The position numbers and the translations under genes were made by a program. From Tigriopus japonicus (taxonomy: Eukaryota > Arthropoda > Copepoda > Harpacticoida > Harpacticidae), in NCBI GenBank assembly GCA_010645155.1, contig CM021312.1:10223189-10287188 (forward strand): 64,000 bases of DNA, written 5' to 3'. How positions within the stretch are numbered: position 1 is the first letter of the stretch; every line of letters starts with the position of its first letter. The notes beneath the pieces were generated by a model. It was not told where the DNA came from and made no database searches. It worked only from the letters and a program-made list of their open reading frames with translations. This document shows positions 26,073 to 37,160 of this stretch, in pieces.

Positions 26073-29000
26073 GTGAGTGGAGGGCATCTTCTTGGAGCTC
26101 GTGAAGTGCAAACAATTTAAATGGTACACTTCTCTTTTACATAGACCCAAGGCCAAATATTGGCTGCCTTAAGGCAAACAAATAAGCCCATGACCTCACT
26201 AGATGGAATTGACCGATCATTGGATCTCAAGGGATTGTTCGTGGTGCCTTTCATGAATCAAACGAATCCAGTTCTTCATCGTCTGATTAAAGAGAACCAC
26301 ATGATTCATCCACCTTCACGAGCATTGCCTTATTATTTGGAGAAATCTACTCATGACCCGTCTATGGGACAAGGACAAACCATCAGAAAACTGTTCAAGA
26401 ATAAGGTATTGTGAGTTTTTATCTGGGAACAAGTCAAGGGAATCTTTAACGCTCTTGAAGATTTCTTTGGAACAAATAGAACTTTTCAGGATATCAACTC
26501 CTCTGAGTTATAAAAGGCATGTGAACTTCTGTGAGGTTGCGTGACTCTGATAAATACAGTAGAATGCATTTTTTAAAAGAAATAAATAAGGTTTAAGTTA
26601 ACATTAGGTTAGGTTAGGTTAAGTACTTCAAGAAGTAAAGTGTTGATTTAGGATAAATGCACGTACATAACGTGATATTTAAATAGCTCAAGATGAAGTA
26701 GAAATGTTGGTGTCGACGAGCAATATTCCATTGATTTGCTTTGATACTTTCACGGTACCTTTAAATTCCCATGAGAATAAAATAAATTCAATGGCAATTA
26801 CTTTTCTTGCCAAAACTTCACATTTCACTTGAATGATCAGCCCACGAATTGTATTTTTCTAATCGTATGAACCACAATGGATGGTGTTTTTAAGGTTGCG
26901 CATGTTACAAAGTCCATTTTTTCCGGAAAAGAGCTTGAAGGTCCATGCAATCTTTAACTTAAATGGAAAAATGGCAATTCATTACGGCAGAAAATATTTT
27001 AACTTTTCAACAACTTCGTCATTACGAAGTCATCAAATTAGTTTTGCTTTTAAAGGCGCATCCAAAAGACGCAGGTTTCCACAAATACTGAATATTTTTA
27101 TCCCTTACTGCCAGATTTTGGCAAGGGATTGCCATTGTTTGGCAATCTCCATTTGGTTCCTTCACGGATTCCAATCGAAGAGATTGAGATTCAGCTTTGA
27201 ATTATTTCATGCAATGCTGAATATACGACAAGTGCGCACACCATAACATTTTTTCCCGTCTCGATTAAGAGAAGTCGATTAAAAGGAGATCCCCATCATC
27301 ACACAGTATTGGTTTTGCCAACATTGACAACAACGTTTTACAAGGAATGGGATTCCCTGTAAAGAGAGTTAATGATTAATACTAGTGATGGATCAAAAGG
27401 GCTCATAACCGAAATTAAAAGTTTCGGCCGAAAGAGGGCTTAACCGAAACCAAAACCGACACAGAAAGCAGCTGACTACAAAATTTTATGCATGCAAAAT
27501 CCACCTTAAAAATTAAGTTTCTCATGTGTTCAATGTTGGTTAGTCGCAAATTCTGAAAGATCGGGAAACTTAAATTTCAGAGGTTTTTGGACGATTTTTT
27601 TTTCGATTTTGTTGTCCAGCTCCATCCTTTATAGTGCATGTCTGCTTTCGGTTTCGGTAGGCATAACCGAAACCGAAACCGAAACCGAAATTTTGACTAA
27701 AAGCGCTTTCAGTCCATCACTAATTAATACAGTTTATATGTCTGCATCAATTATTAACTCTCTTGACTCTCTCTATAACTCTCTTCCACTGAAGACTTGT
27801 GCCAAAGATATCTCAAAGGATATTTGTGTTTTCTCCTCCCTTAATCAAATGTACTTTTTCTTTCTTGGCGTTCAAGTTTGATCACCCTCAAAAAAAGGAG
27901 CTAGGTGCTTAGGTGCCTTCTCACCGTTTCCAGAGCACCCAAAATAATCTTTGTAGACTGTCGGTAAAATTAGGCTGAACTGGCAACGTGCACTAAGGGC
28001 TGTGACCAGGGTAGTCATAATAAAAACTTGCATAATTTGTCCAAATCTCCAGGAGTCCTAAGCTAGATCCTCGAATTATATTCGAATTCGAATATAAGCT
28101 CGAATTATTTATTTTACACGTACTTTTTCAGGATCTTTTCAAAATATTAATGGTTTTTTCAAAATTTAGAAAAATTTGTGCAAAGCAAAACTGCGTGCCT
28201 AAAGAAGCCAAAAATTAAAGAAAAGAACACTACGAACTTTCGCCTAAAATTGAGACAAAAAATTGGCCGAATTTGAATTTTTTTAAAAGAAACAACTTTA
28301 AGGCCAGAAAATAACAACTTTTTAGCAACTTTCGTCGAATTGAGTACAACTTTTAACAAAAAAATGTGCAATTTTAGGGCTCAAAAACTGCATCTTTGGG
28401 CTGCAAAAATAGTAACTTTATCCGAGCCCTACTTTAAACGAAATACCCCATCACATGTTGGCATTTTTGGAACGCACAATTCCATCAAGAACAACTTCAG
28501 GTTTTATGTATTTTTTTAGTGTATGTCTAAGGAAAAAGTTATATACTTAAAACTCAATGAGGGCAATCAATATGTTTTTGAAAAACTATTTATCCATATT
28601 TGAAATCCATTAAGTTACTTGTTGAATNNNNNNNNNNNNNNNNNNNNNNNNNNNNNNNNNNNNNNNNNNNNNNNNNNNNNNNNNNNNNNNNNNNNNAGAA
28701 AATTTGATCTACCAATGAGTAACTGTTGGGAGATCTGTACAACCCTTGTATAGTGGGTTGGTCAGGAATAGTATTTAAAAATTTGTCCAATCCTGCCTTA
28801 AATGCTGTTAGAGGATCAGTTCCTACATATTCCCGACGAAGGCAAATAGGCAACAAATTGAACAATGAAGGAGCCCGATAAAGAAGAGAGGAGGACTTAA
28901 TTGTTCGAACTAGCCTTGATTCCCTTTGATTTGGAGGTGCTCTCAGAGCGCACGTAAAACCTCTACGATCGCTAAAATTGATCTCAAATCCTGGGTTAGG

Positions 29001-30859
29001 ACAGAGCCCATGAACGTTCTTGAAAACAAACAGTATCAGATACCTTTCATACCTTCTCTGAGTACTGTACAGCCCTAACTTCTGGAGCCTCTCCCAATAC
29101 GAGAGCTCTCTCATTCCTGTGATGTTCCTAGTGAAACATCTTTGGATCTGCTCGACCTTTTGCAAACCTGCCGAACTCATTGGAGCCCAAATGGGGGAAG
29201 CATATTCAAGATGCGGCTGAACAATCGACTTGAACAGAGTTAGCATCGTAATACTATCCCGGACTTGAATGTGCCGCACGTTTGAAATGCCTTCCCCACT
29301 TTCAACTGGATTTGCTCATCAAATTTTCCATCATCTTGGACGAAAACTCCCAAATCTCTCATGGACGATACCTGCTCAATATCACAACCTCCATTGTCTT
29401 TGAGTGGAACATCTAATTTTGACGCCCCATACGTCATTGTGCGGAATTTCATCCCGTTCAATGCCATGTTACTCGCGCCAACCCAAGAGTAGACCTTCTC
29501 CAAGTCCTCAACTAAACATTTCGAGTCCTGACCATTTCTTCCATAAACTTATTTTGTGTCATCAGCATATGAAGAAATACTGGCTTTTGTTCTAAAATTC
29601 TGGAGCGGAGCAAAAAAGAGAATAAACAAGAGCGGACCTAAAATTGAACCTTGCGGAACACCTGACTTGACATCATATATGCCGCTAAAAGATCCTTCGA
29701 CTTTAACTATTTGCTTCCTTTCGCTTATAAAACTATCAATCCAAGTCAGGACCTTACCCTTGACCCCTAACTTTTTGAGTTGATCTTGCAAAAGACCATG
29801 ATCTACCTTATCAAAGGCCTTGGCAAAGTCAAGATAGACTACATCAACTGACTCGTGACTTTCAAGACTTTACATCGTCAGCTAAGTTATCTAACTTTGA
29901 ATGGCCCTTTTAAAAAAAAAGACCAATAGCCGCCTCAGTTGTATGAAATCAATCATACAGATATCAATTTTATTCATGATTAACTTCCTTTTAATGATTG
30001 ACTATTTTTTACAGGGAATCCCATTCCTCGTAGCAGTAAAACAAATCCGCAAACAACAACAAAAATAAAACATGTGTTTTTCATCTTTATGTTCCAATTT
30101 CGTTTATTTCTAGAGACCCAAATTTTCCAAACCATACTTCAACAGCGACTCCTTGTCTCAAAAAGCATTGAATGATTTTCTAAAAGAACCCGTGCTTTTC
30201 AGACACATGGTTTCTTTGTCGAATGTGGAGCTTTAGATGGAGAAACCCGGTCCAACACTTTGGGCTTAGAAAGAGATCTTCAATGGTCAGGAATCCTCAT
30301 CGAAGGGGATCAAACATCCGTGCCAAAACTGTTGTCCAAAAATAGAAAAGCTTACGTAGTACCTCATTGTTTGTCAACTCAAAACACAACGATGGCCGTT
30401 AGTTTTGGATCCTTTGCCAATCTTGGTCATATTGTTGATGAGAAATCCGGTGTTCATGGTTCTCAAGTAATGGACGTTATGTGTTTACCACTTTATGCTA
30501 TTCTAATGGCATTGAAGGTCAACTATGTGGACTATTTCAGCCTTGATGTGGAAGGCAATGAACTTGAAATCTTGAAAACTATACCTTGGGAAAAGGTATC
30601 AATTATGGTAAGTTTGATCCCTTTTCGTAGAAAGTATATAATTATGGTTCTTATCTTTTAAAAGGCTCTTTCTGTGGAAGTTACTCATATTGGGGAAAGT
30701 CACTCAAGTGGATCAAGATCTGAGATGGAGTCTTTTATGGAGTCCAAAGGCTATCGAGGTGTTTCGAAGGTCACAAACAGGTTTTTACTGGCTAATGATA
30801 TCATTTTTGTCAAAAATGGGTTCAATGAAGACGTATTTTTAGCTGACATTAACACCTAA
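25968..30859 (+). CDS. FkbM/Star-like membrane protein, gene A (4 exons)
   Basis: The inferred mRNA joins 25968-26072, 26145-26405, 30203-30607 and 30665-30859, giving about 321 residues. All introns are phase 0 with GT-AG ends. The protein has a short N-terminal cytosolic tail, one hydrophobic segment (about residues 8-25, LLFSIGLALGIVFGIL), a linker with DPSMGQGQ, and then an FkbM/Methyltransf_21-type core. The core starts GFFVECGALDGETRSNT (S-adenosylmethionine-binding motif I in this family), followed by a GILIEGD strand and FSLDVEGNELEILKTIPW. The C-terminal exon holds VEVTHIG and MESFMESKGY. The layout is that of arthropod Star-like proteins, type II membrane proteins related to FkbM methyltransferases; Drosophila Star acts in ER-to-Golgi export of an EGF-receptor ligand. 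Catalytic activity is not established. Intron 2 (3.8 kb) has absorbed transposons. The closest relative in the window is gene C. Confidence 0.8.
26145..26405 (+). CDS. Gene A exon 2: linker
   Basis: 87 codons begin after the acceptor ACATAG and end before GTATTG, a weak donor whose position is fixed by homology to exons 2B and 2C. It contains HRLIKENHMIHPPSRALPYY and DPSMGQGQTIRKLFKNK. The same motifs occur in B and C, so the reading frame is well supported. The preceding intron is 72 bp. Confidence 0.75.
26604..26622 (+). repeat. Short interstitial TTAGG tract
   Basis: Three tandem TTAGG units (ATTAGGTTAGGTTAGG) lie in intron 2 of gene A. TTAGG is the usual arthropod telomere unit. A tract this short may be chance. 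Confidence 0.4.
27340..27363 (-). repeat. LINE 3'-end motif fragment
   Basis: ACAAGGAATGGGATTCCCTG is the reverse complement of the motif found just after the LINE ORF at 38854-38877 and again at 30009-30030. It is probably the 3' untranslated end of the same LINE family, here on the minus strand. Confidence 0.5.
27375..27730. mobile_element. 'TAGTGATGG' MITE (340 bp) with perfect 8-bp TSD
   Basis: The element is 27383-27722, with termini TAGTGATGGATC and AGTCCATCACTA. Identical octamers ATTAATAC flank it at 27375-27382 and 27723-27730. CCGAAAC repeats lie near each end (CATAACCGAAAC..., TTTCGGCCGAAAG). It has no ORF. The 8-bp duplication favours a hAT-type origin. It lies in intron 2 of gene A, and a second copy at 37054-39080 is split by a LINE. 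Confidence 0.88.
28020..28435. repeat. Probable relic of a 'TAGGGCTCGG' hAT-like MITE
   Basis: The right end GTAACTTTATCCGAGCCCTA matches the end of the MITE at 50901-51280 (CCGAGCCCTA). The AT-rich interior with GGGCTCAAAAACTGC words is similar in style. No convincing left terminus or target duplication was found. Confidence 0.35.
28628..28696. other. Assembly gap (69 N)
   Basis: A run of N interrupts the sequence at the 3' side of the minus-strand LINE. Any frame running through it is an artefact of the gap. Confidence 1.
28697..29870 (-). pseudogene. LINE reverse-transcriptase fragment in gene A intron 2
   Basis: Reading down from 29870, the minus strand encodes a reverse transcriptase of the jockey/CR1/L2-like kind. 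Visible are KVLTWIDSFISERKQIVKV, then SGVPQGSILGPLLFILFF, and the catalytic YADDTK near 29550. Thumb-like sequence includes HLEYASPIWAPMSSAGLQ and YSTQRRYERYLILFVFK. Stops and frame changes separate the pieces (around 29503-29549 and 29240-29280), so it is a 5'-truncated pseudogene. The 3' side runs into the N gap. A close plus-strand copy is at 37161-38905. Confidence 0.85.
30009..30033 (+). repeat. LINE 3'-end motif fragment
   Basis: TTTACAGGGAATCCCATTCC followed by TCGTAGC matches the sequence downstream of the LINE ORF at 38854-38880. With 27340-27363 in the other orientation it forms a widely spaced inverted pair around the minus-strand LINE. Confidence 0.5.
30203..30607 (+). CDS. Gene A exon 3: FkbM core
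   Basis: 135 codons from the acceptor TTTTCAG to the donor GTAAGT, exactly the length of exon 3C. It carries GFFVECGALDGETRSNT, ERDLQWSGILIEGDQ, CLPLYAILMALK and VDYFSLDVEGNELEILKT. Both splice sites are supported by the paralogue. Confidence 0.85.
30665..30859 (+). CDS. Gene A exon 4: C-terminus
   Basis: 64 codons plus a TAA stop after the acceptor TTAAAAG. It reads ALSVEVTHIGESHSSGSRSE, then ESFMESKGYRGVSKVTNRF and LANDIIFVK, matching exon 4C. The preceding intron is only 57 bp. No exact AATAAA was seen just downstream. Confidence 0.8.
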   Translation, partial: ALSVEVTHIGESHSSGSRSEMESFMESKGYRGVSKVTNRFLLANDIIFVKNGFNEDVFLADINT

Positions 30860-33374
30860 ATACATTCATCTTTTATTTACCTTTTCATAAAATTGAACTC
30901 CTTTCATTTATTAAGAGATAGAATCTTGTAGAACGGACCTGTGTTGTAACTGTCACAGAAATTACAATCAGGGATCAGAAATTACTTGCCATGTGATAAT
31001 AATTAATAGTTATCAATAGTTACATTGCCAAATGAAGTAGTTGTAAGTACGTAATATCTATGGTAGAGAGCGGGAAAAGTTGAAAAGAATATCTAAAACT
31101 TTCATTTCTGACATTTAAGGTGGATTTACATCTGATCGACAGATTTTAGAAAGATCCAAAATAGTTTCATCCATAGAGGACTGTAAACTGGAGACCGCTC
31201 CTCATTTCGCCGTTTACGTTAGTAGGGAAGTCTTTCCCAAGCACGGTGGATTGCTTAGCTCTCATTGATGAAATGCCAAGATTTTAAATACGTTTTTCAA
31301 CGTCAAAGTGTCAAAATGAACAACTTTCATTAAACCAATTATCAAATGTTAGGTTAAATATGGTAATTAAATCCCTAAAACAAATTGCTAAAATTTCCAA
31401 AACTGAAGTGTTAGCTATCAAAATAGGCTATAGATTGGCATAAACATAACATTTTACCCATAAATCTCGAGCAGATGTTCAGCCATAACAATGAAATGAA
31501 ATTTCATACAATGAAATCTCAAATGATATTCTTTATTCATATGAAGACATATATTGTAAAATCTTTGATATTTCTAGATCTTTCTTTGGTTTCCTATATC
31601 AATAGATATAAACTAATTGTGTTGGCTTGATGTTGGATTTTTATAACTTTATCTATCAATATTAGACAACTAACAAGGTCCAGTTCCTTAATCTTTATAA
31701 CACTATATTAATTATTTAACTTATAAGAAGAGCTTACCTCTTTTCAATCCAGGCAGAGTGCACTTTCTTACTTTCTTACTTCCTCATTCCCATTACATGA
31801 TCAAGCACATGGGTTTCTCATTTGTTACCCTCCTATGAAAGAACTCAAATAGTTACTAGTAGTCAATATAAATCAGACTACCACAGTTTCATGATATGCC
31901 TAAGAATGTTTCTTTGTGTGCATCAAGTAACACTTCATTGTTGGGAAGCATTACAAGAACCACTATCAAATAAAAAAATCTTTCTTTGGTGACTTGATCA
32001 AGGGACCAAATGCATTTGTGTTGAAATTTTGGGCAAATACATATGTGTATGCTAAGAAAATAATCTGTTTTGAGCTTAAAAGATGCTCAAAATTATGCCT
32101 CACACAATGCAAACACTAAAATTTATCTTATTCTCTTGGTTCACTCACATTTAGAAAAAGTAAATGGACTTTTGGTATGTGGCTGAATCACCAACAGAAC
32201 CAACAAGATAAACTCACACACCATGAAGAATCTATCAGTAGTTGAGACTTGACTGATTCCCAAAATAATTTTGGGAGTGAATTTGCTCCTGTCACTAAAG
32301 TGTATCAATGGTGGGTGTGCCATCAACCATAGACTGTAGCACTATGGCAGATGAAGGAGTACTGCTACGAAACAAATGAACTGAACTTACGATTTAAAAA
32401 ACACACGTGAAAGGCACTGCACAGATGAATTTATCACATTTCAAGACGATCTTTCAAGATGTTTATAATATTGTGAGCGAGAAGCAACTGGCAAAACAAA
32501 CAAGGGTGACTGCAAATTGTAGGCTTTCTATAATTGTGATTGGGATCTTGCAAAAAGAATTAAGTCTCAAGTCATTTCTTTAAATAATAGAAACGTACCA
32601 TGAGCCTATGAATTGCAGGAGGAACTTAATACTCAAAATATAAAAAGTGGTTGTGCTGCCATCAGAAAAAATCATGTTGTCGGATGGTCAATGATCTTGT
32701 CACCTTTTGAATGGCAAATGTGGCCAACCTTGCCAACCTTGCCCAATGAGAATTGGCTTGGGTTGCCTGAATGACACATAATTTGAGACAGGCACTTTTT
32801 CTGATGTGATTTCAAATCCTTTAAATTAAGAAATCCTTGTCTAGAGGTATGGTTGACAACTCGGCAGGGACAGCAATACAATCTCAGGTTGAAGTTGGTA
32901 CTAATTTTCAATGGTAAAATACCTTACCTTGGTAGACCTTGGTACCTATAATACCTTGGTTCTAACATGAGGAAAGTTTGGCTTATGGGTTCAATCTTTC
33001 TTCTTTTTTTGGACTTTCATCCTCTCCAACAATCGGCCTGCTTTGATTTCTCTTTTTAGAGAGGTTGGATTTGAAAATTTACAGGGCAAAACATTGAAAT
33101 TTAGGGATCAGAAATCAACTTTCACACTTCAAGAGGGTAGCCAGTGTTGTGGCATGGGGCTAAGCACGTAAAACTCATTCTCAAAGGGCCTTAAAACCAC
33201 TTTTCTTGGACGATTGCGTTCTTCCGCCACAATCTGTTTCTTCCCTACTGATGTATGAAAATCTGATGATTGGCGGCGGCAGCGCAGTCTAGGAATTCAG
33301 TGGTCTATGTTTCATCAAATGAACTGTTTGAAGACTAGGCCGATTAGGCTGATTAGGCCGCATGTTAACGCACT
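30860..33374. other. No gene recognised
   Basis: AT-rich DNA between gene A and the 33.4-kb MITE. Short frames (32141-32326, 32672-32911) have no recognisable domain. Confidence 0.45.
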
Positions 33375-33538
33375 TAATTCAAAAGCGAGAGTATACCAAA
33401 ATCAAGTCAAATTAGCATTCGTCGAGTATTTACTCTCCTTAGCTGCTGCGTTTCAAACACAGGAGTTTTCACGAGTATACGGTACACTCAAGGCCGGTTA
33501 ATCTGACTTGATTTTGGTGTGCTCTCGCTTTTGAATTA
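33375..33538. mobile_element. Small MITE, copy 2 of the 'ACCAAAATCAAGTC' family
   Basis: The left end TAATTCAAAAGCGAGAGTAT and the right end, which reads as its approximate reverse complement (...CTCTCGCTTTTGAATTA), give inverted repeats of about 36 bp. The element is 164 bp and non-coding. TA-rich borders would fit a Tc1/mariner-like origin, but the duplication is not resolved. The match to 4505-4632 extends through the interior. Confidence 0.75.
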
Positions 33539-33569
33539 GATAGCTAGCGCAGCTAAGCCAAGTCATTAA

Positions 33570-33923
33570 TTATATGAACTGTGACTTCAAGAAAGGGAAG
33601 ATTGCTGGCGTTGAGTTTTTCTTCGCGGATTTTGGCGGACACTTGACTTCCAAGAGAGATTCTTCAGCTTGAATAAACCCGCCGAGAGAAGCAGCCAAAA
33701 ACGGTAGATTTGGATCAATAATTGAACCAGCTTTAGACACGATTTTTCCAGTCTGTTCAGAAAATTTTCTTGTTGCCACACTCTCGTAAGTTTGTCCATG
33801 AATGATGGCAGGAATGGCGAGATTCTTCGGTTTAAACTTTGACTCACAAAACTTGTCCTTGTCGCGCTTTTCCGTGTTTTGACAAATTTCTCCAAAATGG
33901 CTGGTTACTAAAAGATCTTTCAA
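33570..33923 (-). pseudogene. YqaJ-type nuclease domain fragment
   Basis: The minus-strand frame (117 codons) contains HGQTYESVATRKFSEQTGKI, then DPNLPFLAASLGGFI, then SLLEVKCPPKSAK. This order matches the YqaJ/lambda-exonuclease-like recombinase fold: an 'E..A...Y...tG' helix, then 'p.fLgaSPDG', then the catalytic 'E-x-K-C-P' strand. The ExK motif is intact, but the usual SPDG is SLGG, so the metal-binding aspartate is missing. The frame stops soon after the core. It is probably a decayed copy carried by a mobile element, wedged between a MITE and a LINE fragment. Confidence 0.6.
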
Positions 33924-33924
33924 C

Positions 33925-34225
33925 TTAAACTATTTGCTTCCTATCACTCATGAAACTACCAATCCAATTCAGGACTTTACCCTGGATCTCAAACTATTTG
34001 AGTTGATCGAGCAAAAGGCCATGATCTATCTTATCAAAGGCCTTGGCAAAGTCACGTCAACTGACTAGTGACTTTCAAGTCCGACAATAATATGCTGAAT
34101 ATGGTCAACCAGTTGGGTTACTATACAAAAAATGAATTCGAAACCCATGCTGTACAGCAGGAATGGACTTCCAATTAAGCTACAAGCTTGGACTTCATGA
34201 TCTTCTCAAAAACTTTTGCCATACT
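33925..34225 (-). pseudogene. LINE reverse-transcriptase fragment
   Basis: The minus strand repeats the finger/palm region of the LINE at 29690-29870, with matches such as CTATTTGCTTCC, ATCCAATTCAGGACTTTACC and CAAAGGCCTTGGCAAAGTCA. Further sequence upstream in the element reaches beyond 34200. It is broken by stops. It abuts the YqaJ relic. Confidence 0.7.
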
Positions 34226-35320
34226 GGAAGTCAGTGAAATGGGCCTATTTTTTGTCAACCATTTTTGACCAAGTTTTGATATGTGCATCAACAACACTTG
34301 TAGAAATATCGACCCCAGGACGTCCATCATCTTGTGAAGCTAGTCCGCACAACACTCTCCAGCTTTTAGAGTGCGGGCAAGGGCTGCAAGGGCCGGGGGA
34401 CTCATCACTTTTGTGCGCCCCGGTAAGTGGGGCCACTTTCCTGGAACTTTGGAGAGCACGAGGACAACCTCGGTTAACAACAACAGCAACATTTTGCAGA
34501 CTATTTAAGTCCAAAGGCATTATTTTGATACATATTGATAGTCGTATTATGATTCCAAAAACCAATTGAACAAAGACTGAGACTTTTAAAAATATTTAGT
34601 CATGTCAGAAGATTTGCCTAAGTTTCCAACACCTAAAAGGTACTTATAGAAATTACTCTGTAATAAATGTAAATTTTTATGCATTTAGATGAAATGTAAA
34701 TTTAAACTAAATAAATATATGTAAAAATGCTCCATTATAATTTCTTTTCAGTGCAAAAGTCAATCAAATTGTCTCAAAATTTGATTTTTCGTCAAAATTA
34801 CGTCAAAGAAATTGTTACCAAAAAGTAAGAAAAAATGGAAAAAAATTTTTTAAAAAAATTTCAAAGTCGGGCACTTATCAATTATTTATGATCACTTAGC
34901 ACAACTTTTTGATTTTTAAACACAATAACTGTAGCCGGACACAAATTTTCTCGAAATATGAAAAGAAATCAAGAATTTGCAATCTCGATGACAAGTTTAA
35001 AATGAGGATAGCTCTAAACTATCTCGTGATGGAGAGCAATGATTGATTGAAACTCTCCAACTCCGATTCTCCAAGTTTGAGCACATGTGTGTAGTGTCAA
35101 AAAATTGAAAAACTTTTAGGAGGATACTTAAAGGTGATCTGCCCGCCGCCGTAACCTGACATATTTCATGTTCAAACATTAGAGAAATTACGACGGTGGG
35201 ACTACAAATACATTGGAAATATCCTCCATAATTGTCTTGTTAACAATTCTTGATGGAATGTGACTTTGAGAGAAAACTTTCAATCGTTGGGAATGTATGG
35301 TCTTTGCCGGAGTTTGACAA
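34226..35320. other. No gene recognised; possible LINE margin
   Basis: The first ~100 bases may continue the LINE relic. The overlapping frames at 34216-34569 on both strands show no independent domain. The remainder is AT-rich with nothing recognisable. Confidence 0.4.
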
Positions 35321-35324
35321 CCAG

Positions 35325-35420
35325 TGGGGCGTAGCCCAAATGTGGGCCCAAGGGTAGTTTTTCGTGGGTCCAGGAGCTATGAGAAGGTCCAAAATAGTGG
35401 GCCCGAGAGACATTCATAGT
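35325..35420. repeat. Fragment of the GGGTCGGCAAC hAT MITE family
   Basis: AAATGTGGGCCCAAGGGTAG, CCAGGAGCTATG and GTCCAAAATAGTGGGCCCGA match the left half of the MITE at 5888-6128. The termini are degraded. Confidence 0.6.
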
Positions 35421-35779
35421 ATCATATTCTGGACATGCTCATTCCAGTCAAATAAAGCATTTTAAAGAAAACCAATATTTTTGTCACTTGGATGGCTGAT
35501 GCATAATTCAGCACATTCTGAACACAACTTGCTTGTGTGTTTCTTTGAACTAGAGAAGCATTTTTTTATTTACAAAAAGTTTCGAGACCAGTTTAGAGTC
35601 TGAATGTAATACCGCTTATGTATTTTAATTCTATTAATTAGGTCACAGGCAAAAAGCGGTGTAAGGTCACTTAAAACATGAAGAGACTGTTTTGATAATT
35701 TTCTTCCACACAATTGTCAAGTCGTCTCATGGGCGTTTCCACCTAAAATATTGCCGAAATCCGTAGCTGATTTAAAGGA

Positions 35780-35905
35780 AGATGGTGTAGCGCAGTTGAT
35801 TAACGCGCGACTGAGCTATGCTCGAGTTCATGGGTTCGAACGCACGTCTTCTGATTCCGCTTTTGATCCCGAAACGTCTTAATCAGCAAAAAAAAGAAGA
35901 AAACT
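35780..35905 (+). mobile_element. tRNA-derived SINE (probable)
   Basis: GGTGTAGCGCAGTTGATTAA resembles an internal box A region with a GCGC D-stem, and GGGTTCGAACGC about 30 bases on resembles box B. The anticodon and T stems pair poorly, so it is not a functional tRNA. An A-rich tail (CAGCAAAAAAAAGAAGAAAA) follows. The combination is typical of a SINE. Confidence 0.5.
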
Positions 35906-36009
35906 TTTACTTTGAATTTGACTTCTCCTGAATTGAAAGTTGCTGATGTAAAAAGTTACGTGATTCCCTTCCAAATACAAGGCCAAAACTTCCAAAGATA
36001 ACCCACATA

Positions 36010-36245
36010 CCAGTGAAGAGAAGTTCACCTTCAATCAAATTGGTGCGGCAACCATCATGACTCATGAGGGTTGTTCGTAACATGCCTCACTCCACGACTG
36101 TTGGCCCTGACAACGTTCCAATCGGAGTGTTAAAGACATCCATCGATGCTATTGCACTCCCAATTGCCAAGATCTTCAACAAGGTCACAGAGGAAGCCTC
36201 TTAACCAAGTGCTTGGAGTGTGGCCAGCATAGTATCCGTACTCAA
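36010..36245 (+). pseudogene. LINE reverse-transcriptase finger fragment
   Basis: The plus strand reads FTFNQIGAATIM, then STTVGPDNVPIGVLKTSIDA, PIAKIFNKVTEE and PSAWSVASIVSVLK. This matches the N-terminal reverse-transcriptase region of LINE elements ('..G.D.IP...LK......... P..Wk.a.v..i.K'). Stops and frame changes break it. It is not the same family as the 28.7-kb LINE. Confidence 0.65.
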
Positions 36246-36249
36246 ACTA

Positions 36250-37050
36250 CTACTACTACAACTGTTGAGGGGACAAAATTTGGGGGAAATTAGATAAGAG
36301 TGGCCAGACAAACGCCAGCCCTACTGTAGCCACTGTACAGTATATATACTGTGCCCATATTTTGTAGTTTTTGAAATAAAGTCTTGAAAACATATTTTGC
36401 CTTCTTGCATTCTTGAATATGCACAAATGAAACGTGGTACCGGATTCCTTCTTCTGGCTGACATTTCCACACCCACTAGCCATAAACGTAGGGATTACTG
36501 AACTTGGAAATTTGGGTTGTTTTGTCTACTTCAAATGGCCATTCTCTAATACATCAAAGGGTGATTGCGATAAAAATTGTATATTGATATTTTTGAGCCT
36601 TTACTGAGGGCTACCTAAACTATTACAAATACTACAAATAAATTATTGAACATTTGTTTGCTTTACACTCATTCAAGTCCATTTCTGGATATTGTTTATG
36701 TGGCTTGAAGGAACGTTATGTGTTACGCCAATCCTAATTGATAAGTTTGACCACTCTATCTGTTTGCTCAATAGTTGTGAGGATGATATTTTCCTCACAA
36801 ATTAACGCATTCCTCCCCCACCTTTGCCAAATCAGCCTGACTACATTAGCTTGATTTTTACATAAATATCTAAGGTACCAAGTAACATCGTGACAAAATG
36901 TACAAAGAAGTACTCTGGTTTGTTATTGAACTTCGCCAGGGTCAGGTGAACGTTCAATTGAATGCTATTGACCTGCATGAACCGGCGGCACTGTGGGTTA
37001 GCCTAGGTTGGCTGATATCTTTCTCAGGGTATCTACCACTAGCAACTAGT
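36250..37050. other. No gene recognised
   Basis: Short frames only (36256-36483 minus, 36898-37101 plus), with no recognisable domain. Confidence 0.45.
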
Positions 37051-37160
37051 CATGGACCGAATAGGCTCATAACCGAACTGAAACCGAAAACAGCCAACTA
37101 AAAAGTTGTATAAATGCAATATCCACCTTAAAAATTAAATTGCCCATGTGTTCAATGTTA

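Noticed and set aside
26604..26622. TTAGG units as an internal telomere or fusion scar
   Set aside because: Only three units; chance or a microsatellite is enough to explain it.
28590..29279. A 229-residue continuous minus frame
   Set aside because: It runs through the N gap; the part beyond the gap is not supported, and the rest is LINE reverse transcriptase.
35786..35860. Possible tRNA gene
   Set aside because: Anticodon and T stems do not pair properly and an A-rich tail follows, so it is better read as a SINE.
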